DNA from: Bifidobacterium saguinibicoloris
GTDB taxonomy: Bacteria; Actinomycetota; Actinomycetes; Actinomycetales; Bifidobacteriaceae
Assembly: GCF_019331725.1 (NCBI RefSeq)
Contig: NZ_JAHBBF010000003.1
Span: 171,373-235,372 of the forward strand
Direction of reading: 5' to 3'
DNA: 64,000 bases
The position numbers and the translations under genes are program-made. The notes under the pieces are model-generated. The model was not told where the DNA came from and did not search any database. It saw only the letters and a program-made list of their open reading frames with translations. The first letter of the stretch is position 1; every line of letters begins with the position of its first letter. Positions 16,902-25,913 of the stretch are shown here, piece by piece.

Positions 16902-19253
16902 CTACCGCCGGCGGCGCGCCAGCAGCACAGCTCCCCCGAATACGGCCGCCATCAGTGCCGCCGCGAGCGCCGCGGACACCGACGAACCCGAGTTGGCAAG
17001 GGTTTCCATTTGTTCGAAACCATTTGCATGATGTTGCGGTGAATCGTCCCCGGCATCGGGTTTCCCGGTCTCGGACGCGCCACCGCCGGAGCCGTCCCCC
17101 GTTCCGCCGGAGCCCTGCGTACCGTCGCCGGATCCGTCGGAACCACCCGCATCGCCGCCCGTACCCTCGGGACCGTCCGTCTCCCCGCCGGCGCCGATCG
17201 GTTCGATGTTCCGTTCCGGGGTGATCGGCTGCCCGTCGGTGCCGAGCGGCGTGTCGAAGCCCAGGTAGTAGTCGAGCTCGTGGTCCTGCATGTAGCCCTT
17301 GACGGTCATGTCGTTGCGGTAGGCGGGGTTCTGCGCCAATGTGGCCACCCGGTAGTCGGTGGGCTGGTCGGTGGTGAAGATGAGTAGTTCCCCGAACGAG
17401 GCGTCCGTGTAGACCACCTCCTCGCGCCAGTCGCCGAACAGATCGCCGTAGAACAGCGGACGGAAGGTGCGTGTGCCGGACGATTCGTAGCCGCCGCGCG
17501 AGGCCACGGCGCCGAAGCTCTTCGCGTTGAGCCCCGTGCCGGAGGCGGAGGTGATGCGCCTGAGCTTCTTCGCGGCCGGATCCCATTCGTTGAAGGTCAT
17601 CGAGTTGAGCAGTTCGCGGCCGAGGTCGCCGTCCCACAGCACGCCCATGTCGGGCCAGATGCTGCCGGAGACGCCCGCCTGGCGCGGCGCGATGGTCTCG
17701 CCGGTGGCGGCGTTCTTGAGGCCGGTGCTGCTGGACCACACCTCGGCGCCGGGCACGTCGGGGTCGATGTCGCCCACCATGCCGCGTCCCACGTCCTCGG
17801 CCACGCCGTCCCACTCGCCGCTCGAGGCCGGGTATTTCCATAAGGTGGCACCGGGCTCCTCCCCCACGTAGGCGGGGTCGTACACGTATTCCTTCATGCC
17901 GTTCGGGTTGAGCTGCTGCACCGCGTATCCTTCGAGCCCGTCGCGGTCCGGCAGCAGGTCGGTGATGTAGAACCGGTCGCCGTGGTGCGTGCCCTCGGAG
18001 GCGGCGAACGACTGCCGCAGCGTGCCGTCCGGGGTGAAGCAGAAGAGGATGGAGCAGGTCTCGTCGCGGCCGTCGCCGTCCACGTCGACGATGCGGATGT
18101 TGTGCGCGTCGTCGGTGAGGTCGGCAGGCGCGTCCCATTCCCACCGGCGGTTCAGCGACGTGCCGTCGAAGTCCCACGCGGTGTACATGAGGTTGAAGTC
18201 GCCGGCGTTGGGTTTGCCGTTCGTCCCGTCCTGCCGGTTCTTCAACGCGGCGATGAGGCTGGGCGTGCGCCCGTCCAGGTAGCCGACGCCGAAGCGCGCG
18301 TACATGGGCCCGTCGGCGAGGTACGTCTCGGGTACGGGCGCGACGGCGCGCATCGCGCCGGTCTCGCCGTCGATGACGGCGATGGCCTGCCGCACGTCGC
18401 CGTCGAGTCCCTCGTACGTCGTGCCGTCGGCGAAGGTCGTGCCGTTCGCGATGCGCACGGCGACCTCCGCCTTGCCGTCGGAGTCGAGGTCGTAGACGGT
18501 GACGCCGTCGGCGGACCCTTGGTCCACGGTGGCCGATCCGCCTTCGATGCGCCCGCGGTCGAGGCTGTTGCGTCCGAGGTCCACGCGCCACAGGAGCGTG
18601 CCGTCGGAGGAGTACGCCTCGAGTTTCTGCGTGCCGGCGGCCGTGGACGTGTCTTCCGGCTGGCGGTCGATGACGTAGTCGTATTCGCCGTCGCCGTCGA
18701 GGTCGCCGGGCCACAGGTAGGCGATCGGGTCGTGCGAGGCGTCCACGGGGATGCGCACGATCGGTTCGGCCGCGGCGCCGGCCTTGAGGGTGAACGAGTT
18801 CGCGTCTCCCCCGGTGCTCCGTCCGTATTGTGCCGTCATCTCCTCGCCGTCGATGACGGGGACGACGTGGTACGTGTTGTCGACGTCCGGGTCGGCGGTC
18901 GTGTCGACGAGGTTCGTGCCGCCGGTCAGCGGCGCGTCGTTGAGCTTCACCGGCGCGCCGCCGGCGGGCGTGCGATACACGTCGAACGCGATGTCGGACG
19001 GGTCCTTCGCGAGCAGACGCCAGGTGACGATGACCTCCGTGGCGTTGCGGCGCACGGCGACGACGCCGCGCGCGAGGTTCTCCATCAGCCGCCCGTCCCC
19101 GGAGGCCGCGGCGTGCGTGCCGACGACGGACGCGACGCCCCCATCGTCCGCCACGGCCGCCTGCGGCGCGCACGCCAACGTCATCGCCATGCCGGCCGCG
19201 CACAGCACGGCCCCCAATCGCCGCACCGTCGCGGCATGTCGTGCGTCCCTCAT
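16902..19253 (-). CDS. Second rhamnogalacturonan lyase, PL11 (LANSG tail)
   Basis: A secreted lyase of 783 residues with the PL11 propeller and few extra modules. Signal peptide at about 1-36 (ending near AAVADD); the lyase core begins MENLARGVVAVRRNATEVIV and carries VTWRLLAKD, GDLDGDGEYDY, GDIDPDVPGAEVW and GDLFGDWREEVVY, all hallmarks of YesW/YesX-type rhamnogalacturonan lyases. The C-terminus has a Gly/Asp-rich spacer, then LANSG (752-756), a hydrophobic segment and RRRR. The sorting pentapeptide deviates from LPxTG, so anchoring may be by another sortase or by simple membrane retention. It differs strongly from the 8147-11875 lyase, which suggests different cleavage modes (endo versus exo). 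It lies directly downstream of a LacI gene. Confidence 0.9.
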   Translation of the reverse strand: MRDARHAATVRRLGAVLCAAGMAMTLACAPQAAVADDGGVASVVGTHAAASGDGRLMENLARGVVAVRRNATEVIVTWRLLAKDPSDIAFDVYRTPAGGAPVKLNDAPLTGGTNLVDTTADPDVDNTYHVVPVIDGEEMTAQYGRSTGGDANSFTLKAGAAAEPIVRIPVDASHDPIAYLWPGDLDGDGEYDYVIDRQPEDTSTAAGTQKLEAYSSDGTLLWRVDLGRNSLDRGRIEGGSATVDQGSADGVTVYDLDSDGKAEVAVRIANGTTFADGTTYEGLDGDVRQAIAVIDGETGAMRAVAPVPETYLADGPMYARFGVGYLDGRTPSLIAALKNRQDGTNGKPNAGDFNLMYTAWDFDGTSLNRRWEWDAPADLTDDAHNIRIVDVDGDGRDETCSILFCFTPDGTLRQSFAASEGTHHGDRFYITDLLPDRDGLEGYAVQQLNPNGMKEYVYDPAYVGEEPGATLWKYPASSGEWDGVAEDVGRGMVGDIDPDVPGAEVWSSSTGLKNAATGETIAPRQAGVSGSIWPDMGVLWDGDLGRELLNSMTFNEWDPAAKKLRRITSASGTGLNAKSFGAVASRGGYESSGTRTFRPLFYGDLFGDWREEVVYTDASFGELLIFTTDQPTDYRVATLAQNPAYRNDMTVKGYMQDHELDYYLGFDTPLGTDGQPITPERNIEPIGAGGETDGPEGTGGDAGGSDGSGDGTQGSGGTGDGSGGGASETGKPDAGDDSPQHHANGFEQMETLANSGSSVSAALAAALMAAVFGGAVLLARRRR

Positions 19254-19311
19254 CGGACGTCCTCACTTTCGTTTTTTCGGCACCCCTTCCCCGGGGCGAC
19301 GTCCTTGCGGT

Positions 19312-20298
19312 TCAGGCGGCGCGACCCACGCTGTGGCGCAGCACCAGTCGGGCCGGCACGGTCACCGAGGTGCCGGGCACGTCGCCGCCGCTCAGACGGC
19401 TGAGCAGAGCCGCCGCGGCGTCGGCGCCCAACGCGGCGGCCGGCATGTGGATGGAGGTGAGCGACGGGTTGTTGAGCGCCGCCACCTTGTCGTTGTCGAA
19501 GCCGATGACGGACACGGAATCCGGGCAGTCGTAGCCGCGCTTGCGCATGCCGGCCACGAAACCCAGCGCCATGAGGTCGTTGTAGGCGATGACGGCCCCG
19601 GTGGGGTTCACCAGATACTCGTCCACGAACACGGTGCCGCCGTCGATGGTGGGCAGGCACGGGTGGGAGCGGCGCAGTGTCATGTTGCGCGCGTTGCATT
19701 CGTCGGAGATGGTGCGCCATTTCACGCCGCCCACCCAGGAGGTGGGAGGGCCGTCCAGGTAGGTGATCCGGTGGAAGCCCATCATGGCGAAGTAGCGGAT
19801 GGCCTGCTTGACGGCGTCGCCGATGTCGATGATCACGTTGGGCACGCCGCGCACGTTGCGATTGACCACCACGATGGGGCACAGCTGGGCGCATTTGCGG
19901 ATCATCACGTCGGGCATGCGCGGGGACACGAGCAGCACGCCGCGCACGTAGGGCAGCACCTCGTCGAAGATGATGCGCTCCTTGGCCACGACCTCGCGCG
20001 ATTCGCTCACCACCATGCCGAAGCCGCGCGCCGAGCATTCGTCCTGCACGCTGCGGCAGATGGCCGCGAAGAACGGATTGGACAGGTCCGGCACGATGAC
20101 CGCCACGAGGCCCTTGCCGGTGCCGGACCTGCGCGTGGGCACGGGGGCGGCGTGATAGCCGAGCGCGTCGGCGGCCTCCTGCACCTTCTGCGCGGTGGCG
20201 GCGCTCACGCGCCCGGGGGCGGCGAACGTGCGCGAGACGGTGGACGGCGCCACGCCCGCAAGCTTCGCCACGTCGTAGATCGTCACCTTGCCGTTCAT
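19312..20298 (-). CDS. LacI-family transcriptional regulator
   Basis: A repressor of 328 residues. The N-terminal helix-turn-helix reads TIYDVAKLAGVAPSTVSRTF (residues 6-25), followed by a periplasmic-binding-protein-like effector domain with VAVIVPDLSNPFFAAI and SVSVIGFDND. It overlaps the DUF624 gene by 4 bp (ATGA) and lies 58 bp before the PL11 gene, so it probably controls this locus in response to a pectin-derived sugar or uronate. It is one of two LacI regulators here; which operators each binds cannot be told from sequence alone. Confidence 0.93.
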   Translation of the reverse strand: MNGKVTIYDVAKLAGVAPSTVSRTFAAPGRVSAATAQKVQEAADALGYHAAPVPTRRSGTGKGLVAVIVPDLSNPFFAAICRSVQDECSARGFGMVVSESREVVAKERIIFDEVLPYVRGVLLVSPRMPDVMIRKCAQLCPIVVVNRNVRGVPNVIIDIGDAVKQAIRYFAMMGFHRITYLDGPPTSWVGGVKWRTISDECNARNMTLRRSHPCLPTIDGGTVFVDEYLVNPTGAVIAYNDLMALGFVAGMRKRGYDCPDSVSVIGFDNDKVAALNNPSLTSIHMPAAALGADAAAALLSRLSGGDVPGTSVTVPARLVLRHSVGRAA

Positions 20299-20996
20299 CG
20301 CGCATCCTCCCGCCCGAAATCACCGGAATCGACCACGACGAACCGCTTCATGCCATCCCATGCGGCGAACACGCCGATCAGGGCGATGAGCGAGAAACCG
20401 AACAGCGGCATGACGACCACCGTGTACGGCAGGAACGCGTAGGTGGCGACGAGCACCACGGCCGAGGCCGCGAACGCAAGCAGCATCCATCCCAGACGCA
20501 TCTGCGTGACCAGCGCCGCGTTCCTGAGCACCCGACGCACGGGCAGGTCGGTGAACGCCACCATCGGGAACGCCATCATCATGGTCATGACGTCGAACAC
20601 GGCCACCACGAGGCACACGCCGCCGAGCGCCATGCCGGCGGGCATGCCGGAACGCGGGTAGAACAGCACGCCGAACAGGGCGAGCGCCAGCACGCCGAAC
20701 AGCGCCAGGCCGCACAGGCTGGAACGTTTCCATTCGCGCGTGAACGCACGCCAATAGTCGTGGACCGGATAGCAGACGCGGCGCTGCACCAGACGTCCGG
20801 CCACCGCGCTCATCGCGGTCATCGCGCACGGGATGGTCACGACGGGCAGGCAGGAGAGGATGAACATGAGGTTGAGGCCGATCAGCCGGCCCCAATGCCA
20901 CCTGATGACGGCGAAGAACAGGGCGATGCCCTTGGGGTTGGCCTGGCGGTCGCTCTCATGCGCGCCGCCGTTGTAGAGCATCGAATACAGGCTCAT
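20295..20996 (-). CDS. DUF624 (YesL-like) membrane protein
   Basis: A membrane protein of 233 residues with about five to six hydrophobic segments. The N-terminal region contains RWHWGRLIGLNLMFILSCLP, matching DUF624/YesL proteins, which commonly sit beside carbohydrate ABC transporters and, in Bacillus, next to the rhamnogalacturonan yes operon. The stop overlaps the LacI start. The molecular role of DUF624 is not established; it may assist the transporter. The start at 20996 has only a weak ribosome-binding site (GAAAGTGG). Confidence 0.8.
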   Translation of the reverse strand: MSLYSMLYNGGAHESDRQANPKGIALFFAVIRWHWGRLIGLNLMFILSCLPVVTIPCAMTAMSAVAGRLVQRRVCYPVHDYWRAFTREWKRSSLCGLALFGVLALALFGVLFYPRSGMPAGMALGGVCLVVAVFDVMTMMMAFPMVAFTDLPVRRVLRNAALVTQMRLGWMLLAFAASAVVLVATYAFLPYTVVVMPLFGFSLIALIGVFAAWDGMKRFVVVDSGDFGREDAR

Positions 20997-21047
20997 GGCG
21001 CACCACTTTCGTAAGGACGGATGGAACAGATGGAAACCACGTGACGG

Positions 21048-21109
21048 CGATGCGTCCGGCACCATGCCGGAAGGAAGGAGAAGCAAGAAGCATGGTGCCG
21101 GACGCATCG
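21048..21109 (-). terminator. Long intercistronic hairpin after the second permease gene
   Basis: Perfect 20-bp arms (21048-21067 and 21090-21109) with a 22-nt purine-rich loop, between the permease stop (21128) and the DUF624 start (20996). No T-run follows, so it may attenuate transcription or protect the upstream mRNA. Confidence 0.65.
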
Positions 21110-21127
21110 GTTGTTGGTTGGTTGGTG

Positions 21128-22012
21128 TTATCCCTTCAGACCCGAGGTGCTGACGCCTTCCACCAGGTACTTCTGGAAGAAGAGGAAGATCAGGACGGAG
21201 GGAAGGATGGAGACGGACGCCATGGCGAACAGGGCGCCGTAGTCGGAGGAGGAGCCGGGGTCGGAGAACAGCTTCAAAGCCAAGGCCACCGGATACTTCT
21301 CGGTGTCGGACACGTACAGCAGGGCTCCGAGGAAGTCGTCCCAGCGCCACATGAAGGAGAAGATGCAGCCGGTGACGAGAGCCGGGGTGAGCAGCGGGAA
21401 GATGACGCGGGCGAAGATGCCGTAGAAGGAGCAGCCGTCGATCTTCGCGGCCTCGTCGAGGCTCTTCGGGATGCCTTCGATGAAGTTCATCATGAGGTAG
21501 ATGAAGAAGCCCTGGATGGCGAAGCAGTAGGGGACGATGAGCGGCAGGTAGGAGTTCGTCCAGCCGAGCTTCTGGTACCACAGGTACTGCGGGACCATGA
21601 GCACCTGGGCGGGCAGCATCATCGAGATCATCATGGCGACGAACAGGAGCCTGCGTCCCTTGAACCTCAGGCGGCTCAGCGCGTAGGCCACGATGGCGGA
21701 GGAGAACACGGTGCCGATGGTGGCGGTCACGGCGATGAACAGCGAGTTGCCGATGTAGCGGAAGAACGGGATGCCGGGTTCGAAGCCGCGGAAGCCGTTG
21801 ACGTAGTTGTCGAGCGTCCACGTGGTCGGGAGGAGCTGGCCGGCGGTGGTGAACACGGTCTTGGTGGGCTTGAAGGAGCTGAACACCATCCATGCGATGG
21901 GGTACAGCATGAGCAGCGCGAAGGCGCAGACCAGCACGTGGTAGACCACGCGGCCCGGCTTGATGCGCGGCTTGGACGCGGTGACGGTGGTGGAAGCGGT
22001 TGCAGCGGTCAT
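21128..22012 (-). CDS. Carbohydrate ABC transporter permease (MalG-like)
   Basis: An inner-membrane permease of 294 residues with six predicted helices. The first follows RVVYHVLVCAFALLMLYPI. The EAAKIDGCSFYGIFARVIFP segment is the EAA loop (E-A-A-x-x-D-G) that docks the ATPase. It follows the partner permease by 6 bp. No ATP-binding subunit is encoded nearby, so it probably uses a shared MsmK-type ATPase, as is common in Gram-positive bacteria. The likely cargo is unsaturated rhamnogalacturonan oligosaccharides, judged from the neighbours. Confidence 0.93.
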   Translation of the reverse strand: MTAATASTTVTASKPRIKPGRVVYHVLVCAFALLMLYPIAWMVFSSFKPTKTVFTTAGQLLPTTWTLDNYVNGFRGFEPGIPFFRYIGNSLFIAVTATIGTVFSSAIVAYALSRLRFKGRRLLFVAMMISMMLPAQVLMVPQYLWYQKLGWTNSYLPLIVPYCFAIQGFFIYLMMNFIEGIPKSLDEAAKIDGCSFYGIFARVIFPLLTPALVTGCIFSFMWRWDDFLGALLYVSDTEKYPVALALKLFSDPGSSSDYGALFAMASVSILPSVLIFLFFQKYLVEGVSTSGLKG

Positions 22013-22018
22013 GATGGA

Positions 22019-22993
22019 TCAGGCCTCCTCGTCGTAGACCCAGAAACGCTTGGTGGCGAACAGGAACAGGGTGACGGCGCCGACCAGAAGAAGCATGACC
22101 CACGCCATCGCGGCGCCGTAGCCGGCATGGTAGTTGGTGAAGGATTCGTCGTACATGTGCACCATGTAGAACAGCGTGGAGTTCATCGGCTTGCCCTGCG
22201 TGATGATGTAGCACTGGGTGAAGGCCAGGAAGCCGTTGATCATCTGCATGACCAGGTTGAAGAAGATGGTCGGGGTGAGCAGGGGCAGGGTGATCTTCCA
22301 GAACTGCGTCCACTTGCTGGCGCCGTCGACGCTCGCGGCCTCGTACAGTTCGGCGGGGATCTGCTTGAGGGAGGCGAGGAAGATGAGCATGGAGGAGCCG
22401 AACTGCCAGACGGCCAGGATGATGAGGGTCCAGATGGCGGTCTTCGTGTTGCCGAGCCATGCGAAGTCGGACTTGACGCCGAACAGGCCGAGCACCTGGT
22501 TGATGGTGCCGTCGGAGGCGAACATCTGCTTCCACAGGACGGCGATGGCCACGGAGCCGCCGAGGATGGACGGCAGGTAGTAGGCGGCGCGGTAGAAGCC
22601 GGAGGCCTTGGAGTTCTTGAGGAGCAGCATGGCCACGAGGAGGGCGAAGATCAGCTTGAGCGGCACGGAGATGAGGGCGAACAGGAAGGTCACGCCGAGG
22701 GACTTCCAGAAGAGGTCGTCCTTGGTGAACATCTCGACGTAGTTGTCGAGGCCGATCCAGGAGGCCTCGCCGATGATGCTGTAGTCGGTGAAGGAGTAGT
22801 ACAGCGAGAGCACCATCGGGACGATCATGAACATGAGGAAGCCGATGATGAACGGCGAGGCGCAGACATACCCTGAGACGCTTTCCTTGTGCAGGAAGCC
22901 GCGGATCGCGCCTTCCTTGCGGAAGCTCACCCCGGATGTCGTCTTGGCCCGTAGACCGTTCGCCCTGGGGGCGACTGCGGTTGCGTGAGACAT
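22019..22993 (-). CDS. Carbohydrate ABC transporter permease (MalF-like)
   Basis: A permease of 324 residues with six membrane helices; the first is in VCASPFIIGFLMFMIVPMVL. The EAA loop reads EAASVDGASKWTQFWKITLP. It forms the channel with the permease encoded just downstream. The ATG at 22993 has GAAAGGC ahead of it and gives a normal MalF-type N-terminus; upstream in-frame codons run through a hairpin and are not plausible. It lies between the binding-protein gene and the MalG-like gene. Confidence 0.93.
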   Translation of the reverse strand: MSHATAVAPRANGLRAKTTSGVSFRKEGAIRGFLHKESVSGYVCASPFIIGFLMFMIVPMVLSLYYSFTDYSIIGEASWIGLDNYVEMFTKDDLFWKSLGVTFLFALISVPLKLIFALLVAMLLLKNSKASGFYRAAYYLPSILGGSVAIAVLWKQMFASDGTINQVLGLFGVKSDFAWLGNTKTAIWTLIILAVWQFGSSMLIFLASLKQIPAELYEAASVDGASKWTQFWKITLPLLTPTIFFNLVMQMINGFLAFTQCYIITQGKPMNSTLFYMVHMYDESFTNYHAGYGAAMAWVMLLLVGAVTLFLFATKRFWVYDEEA

Positions 22994-23041
22994 GGCAATG
23001 CCTTTCGAAATCTGATGCTGAAGAGGTGTGGTCGTACACGG

Positions 23042-23085
23042 TTCGGGCCGGGGCACATGCATGTCCAGCCGTGTCCCGGCCCGAA
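23042..23085 (-). terminator. Hairpin between binding-protein and permease genes
   Basis: Arms TTCGGGCCGGGGCAC (23042-23056) and GTGTCCCGGCCCGAA (23071-23085), 15 bp with one wobble. Such hairpins after a binding-protein gene typically stabilise its mRNA and lower permease expression. The rest of the 298-bp gap contains a purine-rich run (about 23098-23135) and no gene. Confidence 0.65.
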
Positions 23086-23291
23086 TCGTGAAGGAGAAGA
23101 TGGGAAGGAAAAGGAGAAAAAGGAGGAGGGAGGGAGTCGGCGGTCCGGCGGATCGCCGCGGGGTTGGTGGGGTTGGCATGTCCTGGCGGACCGGAACCGG
23201 AGGAGGTGTGTTGGCGGGAAGAGGCTCGTCACCCCGGTCCGGGTCCGTCAGAACAAGTGTGTTCGGCTTGTGGCTGTCACGCTCGCTTTCG

Positions 23292-24599
23292 TCACTTGCC
23301 GCTGGCGAGCGCGTCGTTGGCCTCGTCGACCAAGGTCTTGGCGGCCTCGGCGGCGGTGTTCTTCTTGTACAGGACGTTCTCCTCGGCGGTGGGCAGCATC
23401 GTGGAGTTGAACTCGGTGGCGGCGGCCGGGGCCGGCGGGTTGATCTTGGAGCTGTTCGGAATCACCTGGTCGTTGAGGAAGGCGACGGACTTCTTGTCGG
23501 TGTCGGCGAGGGTCGGCTCGAGGGCGTCCATCATCTTGGAGTTGATGGGCAGGCCGCGGTCGGTGGACATGGCCTTCACGGCCTTCTCGTTGTTGGTGTA
23601 GAAGTCGATGTACTTGGCGGCGAGCTCGGGGTTCTTGGCGCTCTTGGAGATTGCGAAGAACATGGCGGGCTTGACGTAGTCGGCCTTCTTGACGTTCTTG
23701 GCCGGCCAGGTGGTCATGGCCAGTTCGGTGCCGTCGGTGAGCACGGACTGCATCGAAGTGAAGTGCGAGGTGAACTTGAAGGAGCACCAGGAGCGGGCGG
23801 ACGGGTCGGAGCCGTAGACCAGCGGATCCTGCTCCACGGAGCCCGCCTTGATCTGGGCGAAGATCTCCGGGGCGATGTGCCAGCCGTCCTCGATGCCGGT
23901 CTGGTAGACGTCGAGGTACTTCTCCACGTCCTTGGCGCTGGCGCCGAGCTTGCCGTCGCCGAACAGGGTCTTGCCTTCGCCGCGCAGCTGGTATTCGAGC
24001 AGTTCGGAGGCCTCGTAGTAGCGGTAGTTGGTCTTGACGCCGGTCTTCTCGTACACCTGCTTGGAGATGTCGATGAAGTCGTCGGTGGTCATCTGGTCCG
24101 GGACCTCGATGCCGGCCTTGTCGAGCAGGGTCTTGTTGTAGATGAGGGCCGGTGCGGTGTTGCCGAGGCTCAGCGCATAGGTCTTGCCGTCGAGCTTGCC
24201 GGCCTGGAGCACGTTCTTGTCGATGTCGTCGGTCTTGATGGTCTTGCCGAGGTAGTCGTCGAGATCGAGCAGGAGGCCGTTGTCGACGTACTGCTGCAGG
24301 TAGGAGTAGTCCATGGCGATGACGTCGGGCATCTGCTTGCCGGCGGCGTTGGTGGACAGCTTCTTCCAGTAGTCGTCCCACTCGGAGAACTGTCCGTTGA
24401 CGGTCACGCCCTTGTTGGCCTCCTCGAACAGCTTGTTGACCTTCGCCTGGCGCTCGTTGCGCTGCTGGTTGCCCCACCATGCGACGGTCAGGGTGTTGGC
24501 GTCCTTGCCATCGGAGGAGGTGGAGTTGCCGCACGCGGCCATCGAGAACATCGCCGCACCGGCGGCGATCGCGGCCACGATCTTCTTATAGGTCTTCAT
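23292..24599 (-). CDS. Sugar ABC transporter substrate-binding lipoprotein
   Basis: An extracellular family-1 solute-binding protein of 435 residues, anchored by lipid. The signal sequence ends FSMAAC, giving lipidated Cys 23. The mature part starts GNSTSSDGKD and shows the usual AWWGNQQRNERQAKVNKLFEE and SARSWCSFKF segments. It leads the transporter operon (binding protein, MalF-like, MalG-like, DUF624, LacI). It probably captures oligosaccharides released by the anchored PL11 lyases; this assignment rests on context. Candidate operators lie immediately upstream. Confidence 0.93.
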   Translation of the reverse strand: MKTYKKIVAAIAAGAAMFSMAACGNSTSSDGKDANTLTVAWWGNQQRNERQAKVNKLFEEANKGVTVNGQFSEWDDYWKKLSTNAAGKQMPDVIAMDYSYLQQYVDNGLLLDLDDYLGKTIKTDDIDKNVLQAGKLDGKTYALSLGNTAPALIYNKTLLDKAGIEVPDQMTTDDFIDISKQVYEKTGVKTNYRYYEASELLEYQLRGEGKTLFGDGKLGASAKDVEKYLDVYQTGIEDGWHIAPEIFAQIKAGSVEQDPLVYGSDPSARSWCSFKFTSHFTSMQSVLTDGTELAMTTWPAKNVKKADYVKPAMFFAISKSAKNPELAAKYIDFYTNNEKAVKAMSTDRGLPINSKMMDALEPTLADTDKKSVAFLNDQVIPNSSKINPPAPAAATEFNSTMLPTAEENVLYKKNTAAEAAKTLVDEANDALASGK

Positions 24600-24783
24600 C
24601 CTGCGAACCTTTCTTGTACTGCCGAAGGCGTGATCTTCATCGACCGTCGGCTGTGTGGAATCCGTCTTCTATGACGTTTTCCTTGACAAGAAAGACTATA
24701 GCAAAGATTTCCATAACAACACGCCTTGTTGCAACTTGTTTCCGCAATTATTTCCACAAATCATTGCAGCAAGGCGTGCAAAC
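24600..24783 (-). promoter_or_regulatory. Transporter promoter with TTTCC operators and a long dyad
   Basis: An AT-rich region upstream of the binding-protein gene. It holds three TTTCC-type half-sites on the plus strand (about 24706, 24740 and 24751, the last being TTTCCACAAA) and a 15-bp inverted repeat with one mismatch: CACGCCTTGTTGCAA (24720-24734) against TTGCAGCAAGGCGTG (24764-24778). TATAGT on the minus strand (about 24697-24702) could be the -10. The same TTTCCACAAA occurs upstream of GH105. Confidence 0.5.
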
Positions 24784-24784
24784 A

Positions 24785-24812
24785 ACAGAGAAGCGGCTTT
24801 CGCCGCTTCTCT
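24785..24812 (-). terminator. Terminator of the second LacI gene
   Basis: AGAGAAGCGGC (24787-24797), loop TTTC, and GCCGCTTCTCT (24802-24812). It overlaps the stop codon of the regulator and is followed by a T-rich stretch on the minus strand. Confidence 0.75.
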
Positions 24813-25882
24813 CAATCCTTGTTTTCCGCCGTTTCCGGAGGTTCCTGGCTTTCCGGGGGTTCCAGCACCGGCGCCATGCCCGTGGATTCCCTGGTGACGA
24901 GGATTTCCGGAACGAGTTCCACCCGCGGCTCCCGATATTCGGGGTCCTCGTCGCCGAGCGCCAACGACTCTATTTTGTTGATGAGCATCTGCATGGCGAG
25001 GGCGCCCATGCGCTCCTGCCTCACGTCGATGGTGGTGAGCTGCGGGCGCACCACGCGCGACAGGATGCTGTCGTCCACGCCGATCACGCTCATCTCGCCG
25101 GGGATGTCGACGCCGCGTTCCTGCAGACGCCCCATCACGCCGGAGGCGACGAGGTCGTTGAACGCCACCACGCCGGTGATCCCCTGCTCGAGCAGGAGCG
25201 CGTCGCCCGCGTTGACGCCGCCCGCGTAGGACGGTTCGAACGGCCCGATGACGATGCAGTCCATACCGAAGGACTTGGCGGCATCCACGCAGGTGGCGCA
25301 ACGCACCTTGTTGGCGTAGGAGTTGCCGGCGCCGGAGACGTACGCGATGGTGCGGTGCCCCAAGGAGGCGAGGTGCCGCACGGCCTGGAGGATGCCGGAG
25401 GCGTCGTCGATGCCCACGCACGAGTAGCCCTCCACCTGGCGGTTGGTGAATACGGTGGTGGCCGGGTCGCAGTAGCGGCGTAGCTCGGCGTCGCTCAGAC
25501 GCGGTGAGACGAGCAGCTGCCCCTCGGAGGCGCCGATGACGCTCTGGATGGTCTCGCCGCGGTCCGTGGAGACGTCGATGTCGGTCACGAACAGACGGTA
25601 TTTGGCGTTCTGGGCCACGGAGAACAGACCCTTGAAGATGTCGGTGAAGTAGTAGTTGCCGATGTCGGTGACGAGCACCGCGATGTTGCCGCGGCTGCTG
25701 CCGTCGCCGGACGGGGCGGGGGCCGCGGCCACGGCGCCGTTGCGGTACCCCATCTGACGGGCGAGTTGGATGATGCGTTCGCGGGTCTCGGCCTTGACGT
25801 TGCCTCCGTTGAGGGCGCGGGAGACCGTGGACGCGGCCACGCCCGCCGCCTTGGCGACGTCGGTGATGGTGGCTTCCGACAT
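24812..25882 (-). CDS. LacI-family transcriptional regulator
   Basis: A regulator of 356 residues. The helix-turn-helix is TITDVAKAAGVAASTVSRAL at the N-terminus, followed by an effector-binding domain (IAVLVTDIGNYYFTDIFKGL, MSVIGVDDSIL). The C-terminal tail is rich in Pro and Glu. The ATG at 25882 has GGAGG upstream; an earlier in-frame start would lack the canonical helix-turn-helix spacing. It sits between the transporter operon and the uronate catabolic genes, and TTTCCA half-sites flank it on both sides, so it is the best candidate for the regulator of those promoters. Confidence 0.93.
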   Translation of the reverse strand: MSEATITDVAKAAGVAASTVSRALNGGNVKAETRERIIQLARQMGYRNGAVAAAPAPSGDGSSRGNIAVLVTDIGNYYFTDIFKGLFSVAQNAKYRLFVTDIDVSTDRGETIQSVIGASEGQLLVSPRLSDAELRRYCDPATTVFTNRQVEGYSCVGIDDASGILQAVRHLASLGHRTIAYVSGAGNSYANKVRCATCVDAAKSFGMDCIVIGPFEPSYAGGVNAGDALLLEQGITGVVAFNDLVASGVMGRLQERGVDIPGEMSVIGVDDSILSRVVRPQLTTIDVRQERMGALAMQMLINKIESLALGDEDPEYREPRVELVPEILVTRESTGMAPVLEPPESQEPPETAENKD

Positions 25883-25913
25883 GTATGGACCTCCGTTTCG
25901 AAAAGTCATCATT

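Noticed and set aside
16902..19253. Lipoprotein signal in the second PL11 lyase (TLAC near residue 27)
   Set aside because: The residues before the Cys do not fit the lipobox well, and a C-terminal membrane/basic tail already provides anchoring.
5152..19403. Very long open frames on the plus strand (up to 1581 codons) opposite the pectin enzymes
   Set aside because: They are antisense to strongly supported minus-strand genes, are rich in Gly, Val, Arg and His, and show no family motifs; such frames are expected opposite GC-rich coding DNA.
20295..23039. A 914-codon minus-strand frame spanning both permease genes
   Set aside because: Only its last 233 codons (DUF624) show a real protein; the rest is a shifted frame over the MalF- and MalG-like genes.
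21128..24599. Maltose-specific ABC transporter
   Set aside because: MalF/MalG likeness only reflects the superfamily; the neighbouring lyases and GH105 point to pectin oligosaccharides.
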